This document shows, piece after piece, positions 22,634-33,373 of a stretch of DNA of 64,000 bases; within the stretch, counting starts at the first letter, position 1; each line of letters begins with the position of its first letter. The notes under the pieces were generated by a model. That model had not been told where the DNA came from. It worked only from the letters and a program-made list of their open reading frames with translations, and did no database searches. Location of the stretch: positions 682,001-746,000 of the forward strand of contig JAGTJM010000014.1 of the NCBI GenBank assembly GCA_020747015.1, given 5' to 3'. Position numbers and translations under genes: made by a program. This DNA is from Pyrenochaeta sp. MPI-SDFR-AT-0127 (lineage: Eukaryota > Ascomycota > Dothideomycetes > Pleosporales > Cucurbitariaceae).

Positions 22634-23696
22634 TCTGTATGCAATGGCTCTTTGCGATAGTAGAAGGTAGTAGCAAACACCTCGTTTGTTTAACGGGATA
22701 GTGTTACAATATAACAGAGATCCTCAGCCGCACATACTATCCAGATATCTGCAACCGCGTGGCTTGCGGCTGAAGCTTAGCGTGAGCTGTGCCACGATCT
22801 AGCCTCGATCTATGAATGAACTACTCATGTTGATGTGGACTTGGGATTTACTGATTCGAACCTTCTGCATTGATTCCGATACGCATGGTGGGTTTGCTCG
22901 CACTATGGAGGTTTCTCGCGCCATAGCTGGCAGCTAAACATGCACGGCACCGGTACGATGAGGCTAGGTGAACTTATTCGCATCTCAAACCAAAGAACTA
23001 TCAGACGATATTTGAATATCGCATTTAAGCTGCGCGACCATGCGTTGCGATGCGTTGCGACGCGTCTCCAGTGCAATATCGTTGACTCGGCAGCTAACGT
23101 AGGTCTGCGTCAATCTTGGTACACTTCGCCCCAAGCTCGAACGCCTATCGTTATCTTTGGGAGGGAGAGTTGTTTGCAGAAGCAGGGAGTTGACCTAGGA
23201 GGGTGGTGGGGGCGGAGCGAGGCTGCATGAGGTAGAGTGGCGCTAGCGAACGCCGTTGTCGTCGACGGCTTGGTGCAGAGGCACTCTTTGGGCGTCAAGA
23301 TGAAGCGCCCAACAAGAATTCATCCTGGTCGCTTCAGCTACCTGATGCAATCTAATTCTGTAATCATTCGGAGGGTTAACTGTAACTCTCTAAGAACGAG
23401 CAAGGGTATTATCAAAGCAGCAGTACACCGTCGTGTGTAGTTGGAAGGCAGCGAATGAGGAACCAGCAGCTTGCACGATAACGACCGGAGCCTTGTTTTA
23501 TGGGAACAGGCGCAGTGAGATACAACATATGCTCGAGTCCAATCAAGAAGCCAAAATTGCGCCCCCAAATGCAGTCTAACTGTTAATGGCAGTACATCGT
23601 CACGAAAGTTCAGCCTTGTCGGTGATAAGCTTCCATAAACTAAGCATCAACTCCATCCTTTCTAGAACAACTTGTCCTCACATCGTCTTCTTGCCT
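22634..23696. other. Shared divergent promoter region
   Basis: About 1.06 kb separates the start codons of two divergent membrane-protein genes. It contains a 10-bp direct repeat (23041-23060). An upstream in-frame ATG at 23586 could extend the plus-strand gene by 37 residues. No other gene is seen. Confidence 0.6.
23041..23060. repeat. Two exact tandem copies of TGCGTTGCGA
   Basis: Two adjacent 10-bp copies, followed by a degenerate CGCGTC, lie in the divergent promoter region. The 10-bp period equals one DNA turn, which would place paired protein-binding sites on one face. Function is unknown. Confidence 0.6.
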
Positions 23697-26082
23697 ATGG
23701 CAGTTTCACCACCGCATTCTGCGCCAAGGGTGCACAAAACCTTGTCCGTTGGGTACTCTGCTATTCGCTCCGAATATGACACCATTCAGAGTGAAGTAAC
23801 CCAAGATGATGTTCACGGTACAGACTCTGGTTCATCTCTATCAGACTGCTCCAACGATGAATCACAAGCCGACGAGCACACTATGTCGGCAAGAGAGAAC
23901 TGGTGCACAGATAAGGTGGAGGCCGATGGTCTTCCAAACGTTACAAATGCCGTTTCACCCGTGCCAGGCTGGCCGACCGAAGCTCGATCACTCCATGGCG
24001 TATCTTTTTGGATCATTGTGGAAATTATATTCCTCTTTCTTCTGCCTATTCCATTTCTTGGTGGGTTCAACGCATTGCGTCGCTTCCTTTCTGGTATTGA
24101 CCAGATGGTATAGTGCTTGCTATCACCGCTATTGGGTTCAATTCAAACCCAGTTTCCGAACGTGGACAGATGGTTCTTCGTGCCATGAATCTTGGACCCA
24201 CAATTTTTCCACTTGTATTCGCTGGTGTTAGTAGTCGCTGCTTGCGAAACATCGCACTCATCAAGCTTGAATCTGGAATCAAAGTCCAGGTCAGTGCCCC
24301 AGAGAACGCCCGGAGTATGGTCTTGTTAATTCGCTTTATAGATGCTTGAGGAGTTGCTCAGTAGTCACAGTGTCGTCTCTGCTATTGCATGTTTTGTGAA
24401 CCTTCGTTCTGTAGACTTATTAAGCGTTGGCCTCCTAATGTTCTGGATGCTGTCCCCACTTGGAGGTCAGAGCTCGCTTCGCATACTTTACGAGACCAAC
24501 TCAGCCATGGCGACCACTGGTATAGTACGCTCCTTCACAAATGAGCATCCCTTTAGATATTTACTGAGTTATGATCTTGACTCAGGTATACTATTCTACT
24601 CCTAGTGCGATATTCCAACACAATCAAGAAACGATTCACACAGCAAGTACTGTAATGGCCGCGAACCTCATAGCACCTGATTCGCTTAAAAACGGTGCAA
24701 TAGATCTTTGGGGTCATGTGAAGGTCCCAAGAATTGATTGGGCTGAGTTTGGCACCGACAGCAAGTCACCATGGGTCACATTGGACAGCAGCTTGAAAAG
24801 TGGAAGCAACGCTACCATTTACCCCTACAACTTCACTTCTTGGACAGGTATTGCTCTACAGAATATTCGTCCTGATCGTAAAACCTATTTTACTATGGAT
24901 TACGACTATGTCGATCTTACTTGTACCCTACAATCATCAACAAGGAACCCAGTTGACATATTAGCACATTGGACCCAATCAGAGATAAACGTTGAGCCAT
25001 TCGACCATCATGAGGACTGGATAGCCAAAGTCATTGCACAGAACGATACAGCGAACGCCGGAAGCATTCTTTTCAACAGGACGGTCAAAGCATATGGTAG
25101 GCACGTACCCTCGCCACGACCAGCAAGCAGTTTCTTCAAATTTGCTTATAACGGCACAAGCCCAGAGGGGAAAACCAACCAGACAGCCTCACATATCACC
25201 TACTTTCTCTATGGATATCGGTACAACGAGACATCAGTGCCCCAAGTCCTACAGTGTCTGCCAGCCCATATTCACTTGGAGCTACAGGTACAATGTCAAT
25301 CGTACAGTCAATGCGAGATAACTCGTATGCGACGAAAGCCAGCCACTGTAACGGCTCAGTTGGTTCTTGAGAAGAAGATATTACCTGCCCCTCGTTGTGA
25401 TCTGGATTACGGAGGTCTCGTATGCCTCCTACTCAACACAAAGACTCTTGAATTTTTCATCGATTTGTGGGCTACAGTGGTCTCAACTCCTACTCAGGAT
25501 AATGGCACCGATCCATTCGTTTTGTACATCACCGCTTTGAAGAATAATGGCTATGAGACTATCAACGCAAAAGACTTGTCGGTTCGTCTCACTCTTGCCT
25601 TCAATGCATATTGGCAAGCGATATTATGGCAAGGGCAAACAGTCCTCACAGACGCATTTGACTCTTCTCAATCGTTGTCGATGTCTAACACGGAGACAAG
25701 AGAAGAACCCAACACACCGATCTATCGAATCAGTATACCCTGGGTAGTTGTACTTATAACTGCCACGCTTGCGCTCCTCGCTCTCACTACCACCAATATC
25801 GTTGTATCACTCATGATAATCTCACCTGACCTACTTGGATATGTATCGACTTTGACGCGCTCTTCTGCGGCCAAAAGCTCCATCATACCGTACCATGTGG
25901 AGACCGGGACAACACTGGATGGCGCAGAACGTGATAGGTTGCTCAGGGACAAGATAATTCGTATCGAAGACATGCGCCCTAGTGCAGATGTAGGATATAT
26001 TGCAATCAGACTATGCGAAGGTAAAGAGCGATTGAGTTTCGGCGAGCCGAGGAGACTAAGAAAGGGGAGGCTATACGCGTAG
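23697..26082 (+). CDS. Fungal multi-pass membrane protein, family unnamed
   Basis: Exons 23697-24060, 24114-24289, 24342-24524 and 24586-26082 give 739 residues; introns are 52-61 bp and all joins keep frame (P-I-P-F-L/V-L-A-I-T; I-K-V-Q/M-L-E-E-L). A second ATG 111 bp upstream would add 37 residues. After a disordered, acidic N terminus come hydrophobic helices near F-W-I-I-V-E-I-I-F, L-G-P-T-I-F-P-L-V-F and D-L-L-S-V-G-L-L-M-F-W-M-L-S-P-L-G-G. The S-P-L-G-G-Q-S-S-L-R motif recurs in many fungal proteins of this size. A domain of about 370 residues with several N-x-S/T sites (N-A-T, N-F-T, N-D-T, N-R-T) follows and is probably extracytoplasmic. Then come one more helix (W-V-V-V-L-I-T..) and a short cytosolic tail. 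I recognise the family by its motif but know no function. Confidence 0.72.
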
Positions 26083-27289
26083 TTCATACCTAATTGGCAA
26101 TCAAATCTCAGTCCTTTTGATGCTCATGTAACGGTCTGCAAATCAACACCTACTGTAAGCCATCGAGAAACAATGTTTGAAAGCCTTTTGGCAATCCCAT
26201 TGAGAACCGTGTTGGATGATCAACCAAACTGAAAATTGATATCGATGATATTGAGTTTCAAAGGCCAGGGGTGTGGCGTAGTGCGCTTATTGTTCTGGCG
26301 CCAACACAGATAACTAGGTATAGCTACGGCGTAGTATGGCCAGTCAATACTGTTTAAGATAATTATAAGTCTGGATTGCCACTTTTCAGGGTTGTGCCGC
26401 TAGATACCAGGCAAGCGATTTCGACAATGCTCGTCCCAAGAAAAATTTAGGCATTTTCAGAGCAGGGTAAGAAATCCAGATGCGCTACATGATGCAACAG
26501 GCTGTCCTGTCAGTAGAAATATATACTTAGGTTGTGTTTGAACTCGCATTCAAGCTCCCGTTGTTGGAGTATCCGATTGAGATTGGTTTGTTGTGTATGT
26601 TTGACTAGGATCAGGAAGACCTCCCAAGCTGTATGCCTCTGCCCTGATTGACAGAATTTAGCTTTCAACTCGGGAGCAGCATTACTTTACGTTTATGATT
26701 TTTCGTAGGTTGTGCGTGTGCTGTAAATACGATGGGAAGGTTCCAGCCCGAGCCACCGGTGTGATCACAGATTATGTTGTGTAAGTATAAGAGGATAAAG
26801 ATCAGAAACTCCCTTCGAGTAGAGATTTGCGTAGTCAAAGCAATGAGCTGCCATCTTAGGCAAAGAAAGATCAGTGAATAGAGTTGAGATTGTTCTATCT
26901 GTGGTGTTCCTTGTTTTTATTGAAACTAGAGCTATCGTGCGCTAATTATGTGAGTCGATTGATAGATAGATACCTTTGTCTCATGGCCTCTGTCCTTGGG
27001 TCCTTATGCAAAACCAATAGCCTAACTAGGTCACCAGTATTTAGTTCAGCCCGATCATCTTCGTGCTCGGGTAGTATATAAGGTAACCACGCTGTGCACC
27101 GGCACTATGTAAACAAGGAAATTTTCGAAAATCTGAAATCCGTTGTGACAGTTCGTGGCTCGATTGTGAAAGTTGCACTGAAAGAGTTTGCAAAATATGC
27201 TTCTCTATCTAAAGAGCAATACCTCGTCGGGGTAACTGCACGGTCACACTTATCTGTACCACGGTATTATGCCTCATTGATAATGAGTC
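26083..27289. other. Intergenic region, about 1.2 kb
   Basis: Convergent space between the membrane-protein gene and the P450 gene. It is AT-rich with no credible coding frame, RNA gene or repeat seen. Confidence 0.55.
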
Positions 27290-28976
27290 CTACTCTTTCA
27301 CTCTCAAAAATTTGACCTCTTGCTTCGGTGGCCCGGCCGTAAAATGATCTTTCACCCCTTCCCAATACTTCTCCTCGGCAAATCCTTCCGGTAAAATAAT
27401 ATCAAATTCATTCACCACTCTTCCAACCACACTCCTCAACTCTAACATTGCCAACCCTTTACCCACACAATTGTACGGTCCGGTTGAGAACGGATAGAAG
27501 GCATTCTTGTTCAGCACTAGTTCTGGTCTACTCGTCCAGCGTTCCGGTATGAATGAGTCAGGATGCGCAAAGTTACGAGAGTCACGATTTAAAGCGAAGG
27601 GAGGTACATGGATGAGCATGTTCCCTGGAATAAAGTGGTGATTGATCGTGAGACCTTCGGGTGGTGTGACGCGTTGCGGGGCAAAGAAAATAGAGGGCCA
27701 GAGACGCATGGATTCGTGAATGGTAGCGTCGAGGAGTGGAAGAGGACGCTGACAGTTATAATTTGTGGCATTTTCCCGAAACTCCTGACGGATAGCGCGC
27801 ATATAAGTCGGGTGGGTGGCAAGGTGCATGAATATAAAGGTTAGAGCCGATGATGTAGTTTCGCTGCCCGCACTGATGATCAAGCGAGATTCGCCATAGA
27901 GAAGCTGGCGCCCTGAATCGTTGTTTGGTGTAGCATCTATAAGATGTGATATTAAGTCTGGCTGAGCAGCTTGAAGCTGTTATAGATCAGCATGAATAAG
28001 TTAAAGGAATTAAGTGAGATAGAAATTAACCTACAGCCATTCTCGCTTTCATCTGATTCACACTCCAGTCTGTCCATTCCTTCATAGGCCCGGCGAAAGA
28101 GGTGAGCACACTGAGAGCATTCATAAGCCATGGCATGTGATACATGAACCCCATAGCATCAAGGCCACTTGTGAAAGTATTTAGAATACTATCAGCGATA
28201 TCGTTTGAATCACCCTTAACGAATCCCATTGGTTTTCCGAACGCAAGTTGAGCCATGACATCGTAAGAGTAATAGTTCATGTATACTAGAAGTGGTATGA
28301 GCTTTCCTTCCTCATCTCCGAGTCGCGTGAGCAATTGATCAGTGAAAGTCTCGACATGAGGAGCGTAGTCCGAAAGTGAAGTTTTCATAGCATTGTCCCA
28401 GATTTTGCGTCGTTGCCGATGAAATGCTTTATCACGAGTGAGATGGAGCGATTTCTCCATAATGTCATAAAAAGGGCCCTTGGTAGTCTTCGTCTGAAAA
28501 CCCAACATCGGCTGAATGGCAGCTGGGTCGAATATTGTGAGCTCGCGGGGCCCTAGGTTGAGTCAGCACTTCCGTCGTGCCTTTAGTGACTCATGTGTAC
28601 CTGTCCTGACATAGTCTCCGTACTGTCTCTGCAATCGCTGCTGAACAAGATGATAATGTAGATTGCTATCCCATGCCTGTTTGATGGTCCACCATCTTGA
28701 TAGTTTTGCTCCGAATGGGCCTGGATAACTCTTAAGCGGATGGAACAAGGCGCGGTAAGCGCCAATGTACAACCAAAGCGGACACCAAAATGCAGCTGCA
28801 ACCGCCGTCGCAGTGACAAAGTCAGTGTAGTGTATGAGGACCAAGTACGCGGTGCTTGATATTGCAAGAAGGGGTAAGGTCAAATGATCTATTTCAGTAC
28901 GTCGTAGGACAAGCTCATGTAGAGTGATAGCGGTTAATGGACCAACAGCGAGAACTCCAATATGGACAGACGTCAT
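27290..28976 (-). CDS. Cytochrome P450 monooxygenase
   Basis: Exons 28976-28601, 28552-28035 and 27976-27290 give 526 residues. The open frame extends upstream of 28976, but only 28976 is an ATG. The N terminus has several hydrophobic helices for ER anchoring, then a proline-rich hinge (S-Y-P-G-P-F-G). P450 hallmarks are complete: I-helix A-G-S-E-T-T (334-339), E-x-x-R (E386, R389), P-E-R-W (442-445) and the heme loop F-S-T-G-P-Y-N-C-V-G with Cys468 as heme ligand. The I-helix A-G-x-E-T-T differs from the commoner A-G-x-D-T-T by a conservative change. The substrate cannot be predicted. It is divergent from a PTH11-like receptor gene; no biosynthetic backbone gene is close enough to assign it to a pathway. 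Confidence 0.92.
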
Positions 28977-29855
28977 TGTGGTTATTGACGTAAGATCCCA
29001 ACCGCTACAACTACAAAGTTTGACAGTAGAAGCTGATGCAGTTGAAAATGAGACCTGGCTACGAAGGCGACTAATCGCCAATAATATTGTGCTTCATTCG
29101 TTGGCCTCCATGCGCAGACATCGGGCCATTCATGCTTCGGGCCGGTGAGGCCGCATGGGCTAAGTGGGGCGACGTCAAGAAAAAACAAGGGAATGCCTAA
29201 GCCTTCCATACTACGGTAAAGGGGGAGAGTGATCATCCTAGCTAACGCCCCATGGGGCAGTGTTGCTGTTGGTTGAATGAACCCAAATCTCAAAGCAAGG
29301 TTATGTTGCACTGTGCCGCGCAAGCATGATTGATAAATTGTGGTCCATAAAATAGAAGAAGGAATGCCGATCTCCTCGGCCCGTTTGTGGATAAAACTTT
29401 GCTCAATGCGCTTTGGCAACAGGTATTACAGGCGAGCGCGGCTAGGCTCACTCCCGAATGGCTCCCGTTACTATTGAGAACATACTGGGCATTGTCGCAG
29501 ACAAGGTCGAGGGGTCCACCACGAGTACGAGGCTGCTTCCACTTGCTTGATATTTCGGCTTGTTCACTGGCTATGGGTCACAATTTTGCGAACGATCATC
29601 GTTCAAAATCGTATGATCTGACTCGCTCGCATTTCACGGCAACCAGCTAGAGCGACCCATATGGAATCTCCTCCGTTCAACTCGGAGGCCCAAGTGTGGT
29701 TGGGGAAGATTCATATACACTGAGTAAGATTGCTTCCAGACGGACTGCCAGTCCTATGATAAGTTGATTACAATCCAACGGTCTCGAGTCTGGATCGGTG
29801 TTATTCGGTTTCATTCCTGTTCGCCATTCCCTCTGACGAAGACAAACTTCGCGCC
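28977..29855. other. Divergent promoter region of P450 and PTH11-like genes
   Basis: About 880 bp lie between two start codons on opposite strands. Short open frames here are not protein-like. No recognised site stands out. Confidence 0.55.
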
Positions 29856-31374
29856 ATGACTTCCGATACGACGAAAGTGGGCATGATACCACCACCTGAA
29901 GGTGTCACTACCGACTTCAGCGGCAACAAGACAGGGCTCCAGCATCGCATCATCGTGGTCTATGCTACGGTAACCGCGCTCTCGACCTTGGTACTCGGGC
30001 TGCGCTTATATACGCGCATATTCATCCGCAGGATGACGGGACTCGAAGACTGGCTCATTGTCCTTAGCTGGGTCGGGTGCGTGGCATGGTTGGCTGTCTG
30101 TTTTGACGGTAAAGCTTCTGATATTTTCCATTGGATAAGGGTCTAACCATCACTGTAGCTTTCCAGTATGGCTTCGGTGAGCATCAATGGAATGTGACCC
30201 TCGAGATGACCATGAATTATCTGAGACTGCTCATTGGTATCATGGTCGTCTATGTCTGGACCCCTGCACTGACCAAGTTGTCGCTGCTGGCTCTCTACCA
30301 TCGCTTGAACCCAGATCGAACCACCCAGGCGTGCGTATATGCTCTGGCCTTTCTCGTTGTTGGTTACTGTAAGTTTGTAGGCATAAATTACATGTGAGGC
30401 ATACACTGACTTTGTCTCTTCTTCACCTCAATAGCTGTTGCAATCACAATTGTTGTTACAGGCCCTTGCAATCCACAGACGCATACAGATCAACAGTGTC
30501 TAACGGACATCAATCTATGGTCTGAAGCCCCTGGTACAACGTTGATATTCAGGGTAGGTGTAGGCAAGGAGCATCGTTACGCAGAAGCTTTGCTATCGAT
30601 GTGTGTTTACACCTCAAATCTGAATAGAGACGTACCATTCTCTCGGTTTTGATCTTATGCTGACATTGCGCAGTATGTCATCCCTTCTTCTGTGACCGCT
30701 CTTGCTACATAAATATGCCAATCCCCATCCTTGAATAACTCCCACTGATGCCTTGTTTAGTTATGGGAGTCATCAACATTCTTACGGACTTCTTCATATT
30801 ATGCTTACCAATGCCCATGGTGCGTCGATTGCAGCTGCCAACGAAACAGAAGATATTTCTAGGACTGATTTTTGCATTGGGATCTGGGTACTATCACAAG
30901 CTGCCCCATTGCCTCCGTTGGCTAATTATGGCGGACAGAGTTATCATCATCTCCACCGTCCGCATCATATACGTCTATCATCTAGTCAGTGATCCGGACG
31001 TGACGTACAATCAAGCCGCAGCATGCATATTCTCAGCAGTGGAGCTTAATGGTGGGGTGATATGCGCATGCTCCGCGCTTCTTAAGCCGTTCTTCCAGCG
31101 ACACATGCCTTGGGTTCTGTCTCTATCGAGTGGAAGTAGGAGCCGGTCAAGGAGCAAAATACTTGGAATCTTTGGGAAGCGTAGTGGAAAGAGCTATGAG
31201 CTGCACAGTGTAGAGGCTAAGGAGACAAGTAAGCCTGCTGGCAGCAACGCTGAGAATCAAATCGCAGTGACGACCACTTATAGCATCCAAGGAACGAAGA
31301 AGGGAAAAGGTGAGGGTGATAGTACAGAAGATCTGTTCACGCCTAGTTCCAAGGGCTGGAATGGTGTCGTCTAG
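29856..31374 (+). CDS. PTH11-like seven-TM rhodopsin-fold membrane protein
   Basis: Proposed exons 29856-30108, 30159-30368, 30435-30533, 30761-30887 and 30939-31374 give 374 residues. Family landmarks appear in order: G-L-R-L-Y-T-R and D-W-L-I-V-L-S-W in helices 1-2, Y-G-F-G-E-H-Q-W, L-T-K-L-S-L-L-A-L-Y-H-R-L, G-P-C-N-P with Q-C-L, N-I-L-T-D-F-F-I-L-C-L-P-M-P, and N-P/D-V-T-Y-N-Q-A-A-A. The tail beyond helix 7 is about 90 residues, basic and serine-rich, and probably cytosolic. These proteins form the large fungal rhodopsin-domain family that includes PTH11 of Magnaporthe; no CFEM domain is present here. The third intron, as drawn, is 227 bp with an ordinary acceptor but a weak donor, so a small extra exon may be missed. 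Ligand and G-protein link are unknown. Confidence 0.75.
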
Positions 31375-32295
31375 TCGTAATGTTTAATTGACTCGAGGCC
31401 GTTGGCTGATCGATCCTTCACCCGAAAGAATGAAAGCATTGAAGTAACATCTAAGTTGCCGCGATGAAAATTTTAGTGAATAACCTCAAGGGGTATCTTT
31501 AATGGAAAGGACATAAGAACTCTGAGCATATACTTTGCTTGAGCCGGCGCTATGTGTTTGGGATAAATGCGACACACCGCTAACTGAGGAGAGATGAAGG
31601 TGGCGACATGAGTAAGAGTATGAGTTAACTGCTTGAGCGCTTGGTACGCATCGGGACGATACCCCCTCGTTTTATTGGCCAACGTGGATTGGCAGAGCCA
31701 TTAATAGAGCTCAGTAAGTAATGGCGTAAGCTACAATTAGAAGACCGTGTGACAATACACTGGCAATTTCTGCTTCTGAGGATTTTGCGAATGAAATACC
31801 ACTTCATTCTCACAGAAACCAAGTTCTATTAGTGAGCAATACCACGTATCGCTATCTTTTGAAATCACAATGTAACGTGTAAGGACTTCATCAATCATGT
31901 TTCCCGATTTCCGACCGAATGCCATATAAAAAAAGCTTTAGCTATAACGGATATATGATTATCTAGGCCTAGATCAGTGTGTAGAAGGGCGGTGCTATGC
32001 TGGGAGGGAATTGAGTATTGACTGGTCATGTATGGAAGTTAGAACAATTTCAAGATCATGCCCAAATCAAGTAAACATGCAGATCATCAAATTAACTCTT
32101 TGTCAGATGTCCTTGGAACTCCTTTACATAGGTACTTCGTCGACTGTCTTGATCAAACAGTGAGGGATGTGAAGTCCGAGTCACCCATTTACAGATGAGA
32201 TGCCTTAGTGAGGATCGACGCTAGCGTCTTGGCAGTCGTCAATGTTAACATCTCTGGTAAAGAGATGCCTCACCAAAGACAACCTCAACTCCACC
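31375..32295. other. Intergenic region, about 0.9 kb
   Basis: It separates the accessory left part from the RNA-processing block. It contains a 14-bp perfect palindrome (31961-31974) and AT-rich stretches, but no gene. The promoter of SYF2 is at the right end. Confidence 0.55.
31961..31974. repeat. 14-bp perfect palindrome ATCTAGGCCTAGAT
   Basis: This is an exact self-complementary sequence in intergenic DNA, with no spacer. It could be a dimer-binding site or chance. Confidence 0.6.
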
Positions 32296-33153
32296 ATGGC
32301 CGACACAAACAGACCAGAACAAGAAAGTCTCGCTAGCGTGGTGGTCGCAGATCCACATACCGAAGAGATGCCCTCTACCACCCCCTCGGAGGACTCCAAG
32401 GCGCCGTCGACTGACCCCAAAGCCGCCCTTGCCGCGCGCATGGCACGTTTTAACGCCCTCAAAGCTCAGAAAACAGCTGGAAAGAAAGCCACCGAGAGAG
32501 AAGTTCGGGATGCCGAAGATCGCTCGTCGCGCCTTGCGCAAATATCTAAGCTGCAAGACGCGCACGACAAGGCCTCCTACAAACTTCTCAAGAACGACGA
32601 CCCAGACTTTGAGCGTAAACGGAACTGGGACTATACTGTCGAGGAGAGCGAGTCATGGGATAAACGCATGGCAAAGAAATCACGGAATCGGGAAGGCGTA
32701 GCTTTTGCAGACTATCGCAATGAGGCCAATAAAGTGTACAAGAGACAGATCAAGCAAATGTCAAAAGTCGATTTAGAAGCGTACGCAAGTCAGAAGGCGG
32801 AAAAGTTACAACAACAAGTTTCAAGTGGACTGTTACAACTTGTCGAAACCCCCGCTGGCGAGATATACACAGTAGACACCCTTGGGAGGATCAATACGCC
32901 CGTCGATGAAGCATACTCGCATGATCATAAGCCGAGCAAAGAGGCGGTAGACAAGCTGGTGGACGATATAGAGAAGGGTGAGAAGGCACGATTGAAGGCA
33001 CGCGCAGCCAGAGGCATAAGAGACGAACAAGATACCGGCGATGTCACGTACATCAACCAGAAGAACAAACAGTTCAACGATAAATTGGCGAGGTTCTATA
33101 ACAGATACACGAGTGAGATACGGGATAGTTTTGAGAGAGGAACAGCAATATAA
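32296..33153 (+). CDS. SYF2: Pre-mRNA-splicing factor SYF2
   Basis: Intronless, 285 residues. An ATG 54 bp upstream is in frame but has a poor context and adds unrelated residues; CACCATGG at 32296 is the better start. After a disordered acidic N terminus the SYF2 core is clear: R-M-A-R-F-N-A-L-K, E-R-K-R-N-W-D-Y-T-V-E-E-S-E-S-W-D-K-R, D-Y-R-N-E-A-N-K-V-Y-K-R-Q and a C-terminal I-N-Q-K-N-K-Q-F-N-D-K-L-A-R-F-Y. SYF2 is a component of the Prp19-associated (NTC) complex in the active spliceosome. It acts in the nucleus. It converges on ESF2 with 220 bp between stop codons. Confidence 0.95.
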   Translation: MADTNRPEQESLASVVVADPHTEEMPSTTPSEDSKAPSTDPKAALAARMARFNALKAQKTAGKKATEREVRDAEDRSSRLAQISKLQDAHDKASYKLLKNDDPDFERKRNWDYTVEESESWDKRMAKKSRNREGVAFADYRNEANKVYKRQIKQMSKVDLEAYASQKAEKLQQQVSSGLLQLVETPAGEIYTVDTLGRINTPVDEAYSHDHKPSKEAVDKLVDDIEKGEKARLKARAARGIRDEQDTGDVTYINQKNKQFNDKLARFYNRYTSEIRDSFERGTAI

Positions 33154-33373
33154 TAAAAAGTTGAAGGGAAAAGTCGGATTCTCGTTTATACCCTGGTTGG
33201 CATGGGCAAAGGTAGGCGTTAGTGGTCTACTGCGAAAGTTGGACTTTGGAGGTTTGGCGTCGTTCAAGATAGAATATGCAATGAAAGCATCTTTCATCTG
33301 GCCTGAAGGCCTCAATTGAGAAATTGCACTGATCCTATGAAATGATCTAGGGTATCGTTGGTTTTTGTCCTCT

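Noticed and set aside
22845..22870. tRNA-like T-loop (GGTTCGAATC on the minus strand)
   Set aside because: The flanking bases do not pair into a T-stem, and no anticodon or acceptor arm can be folded around it.
32242..32295. Upstream in-frame ATG of SYF2
   Set aside because: Adds 18 residues unlike SYF2 starts; the CACCATGG context at 32296 is much better.
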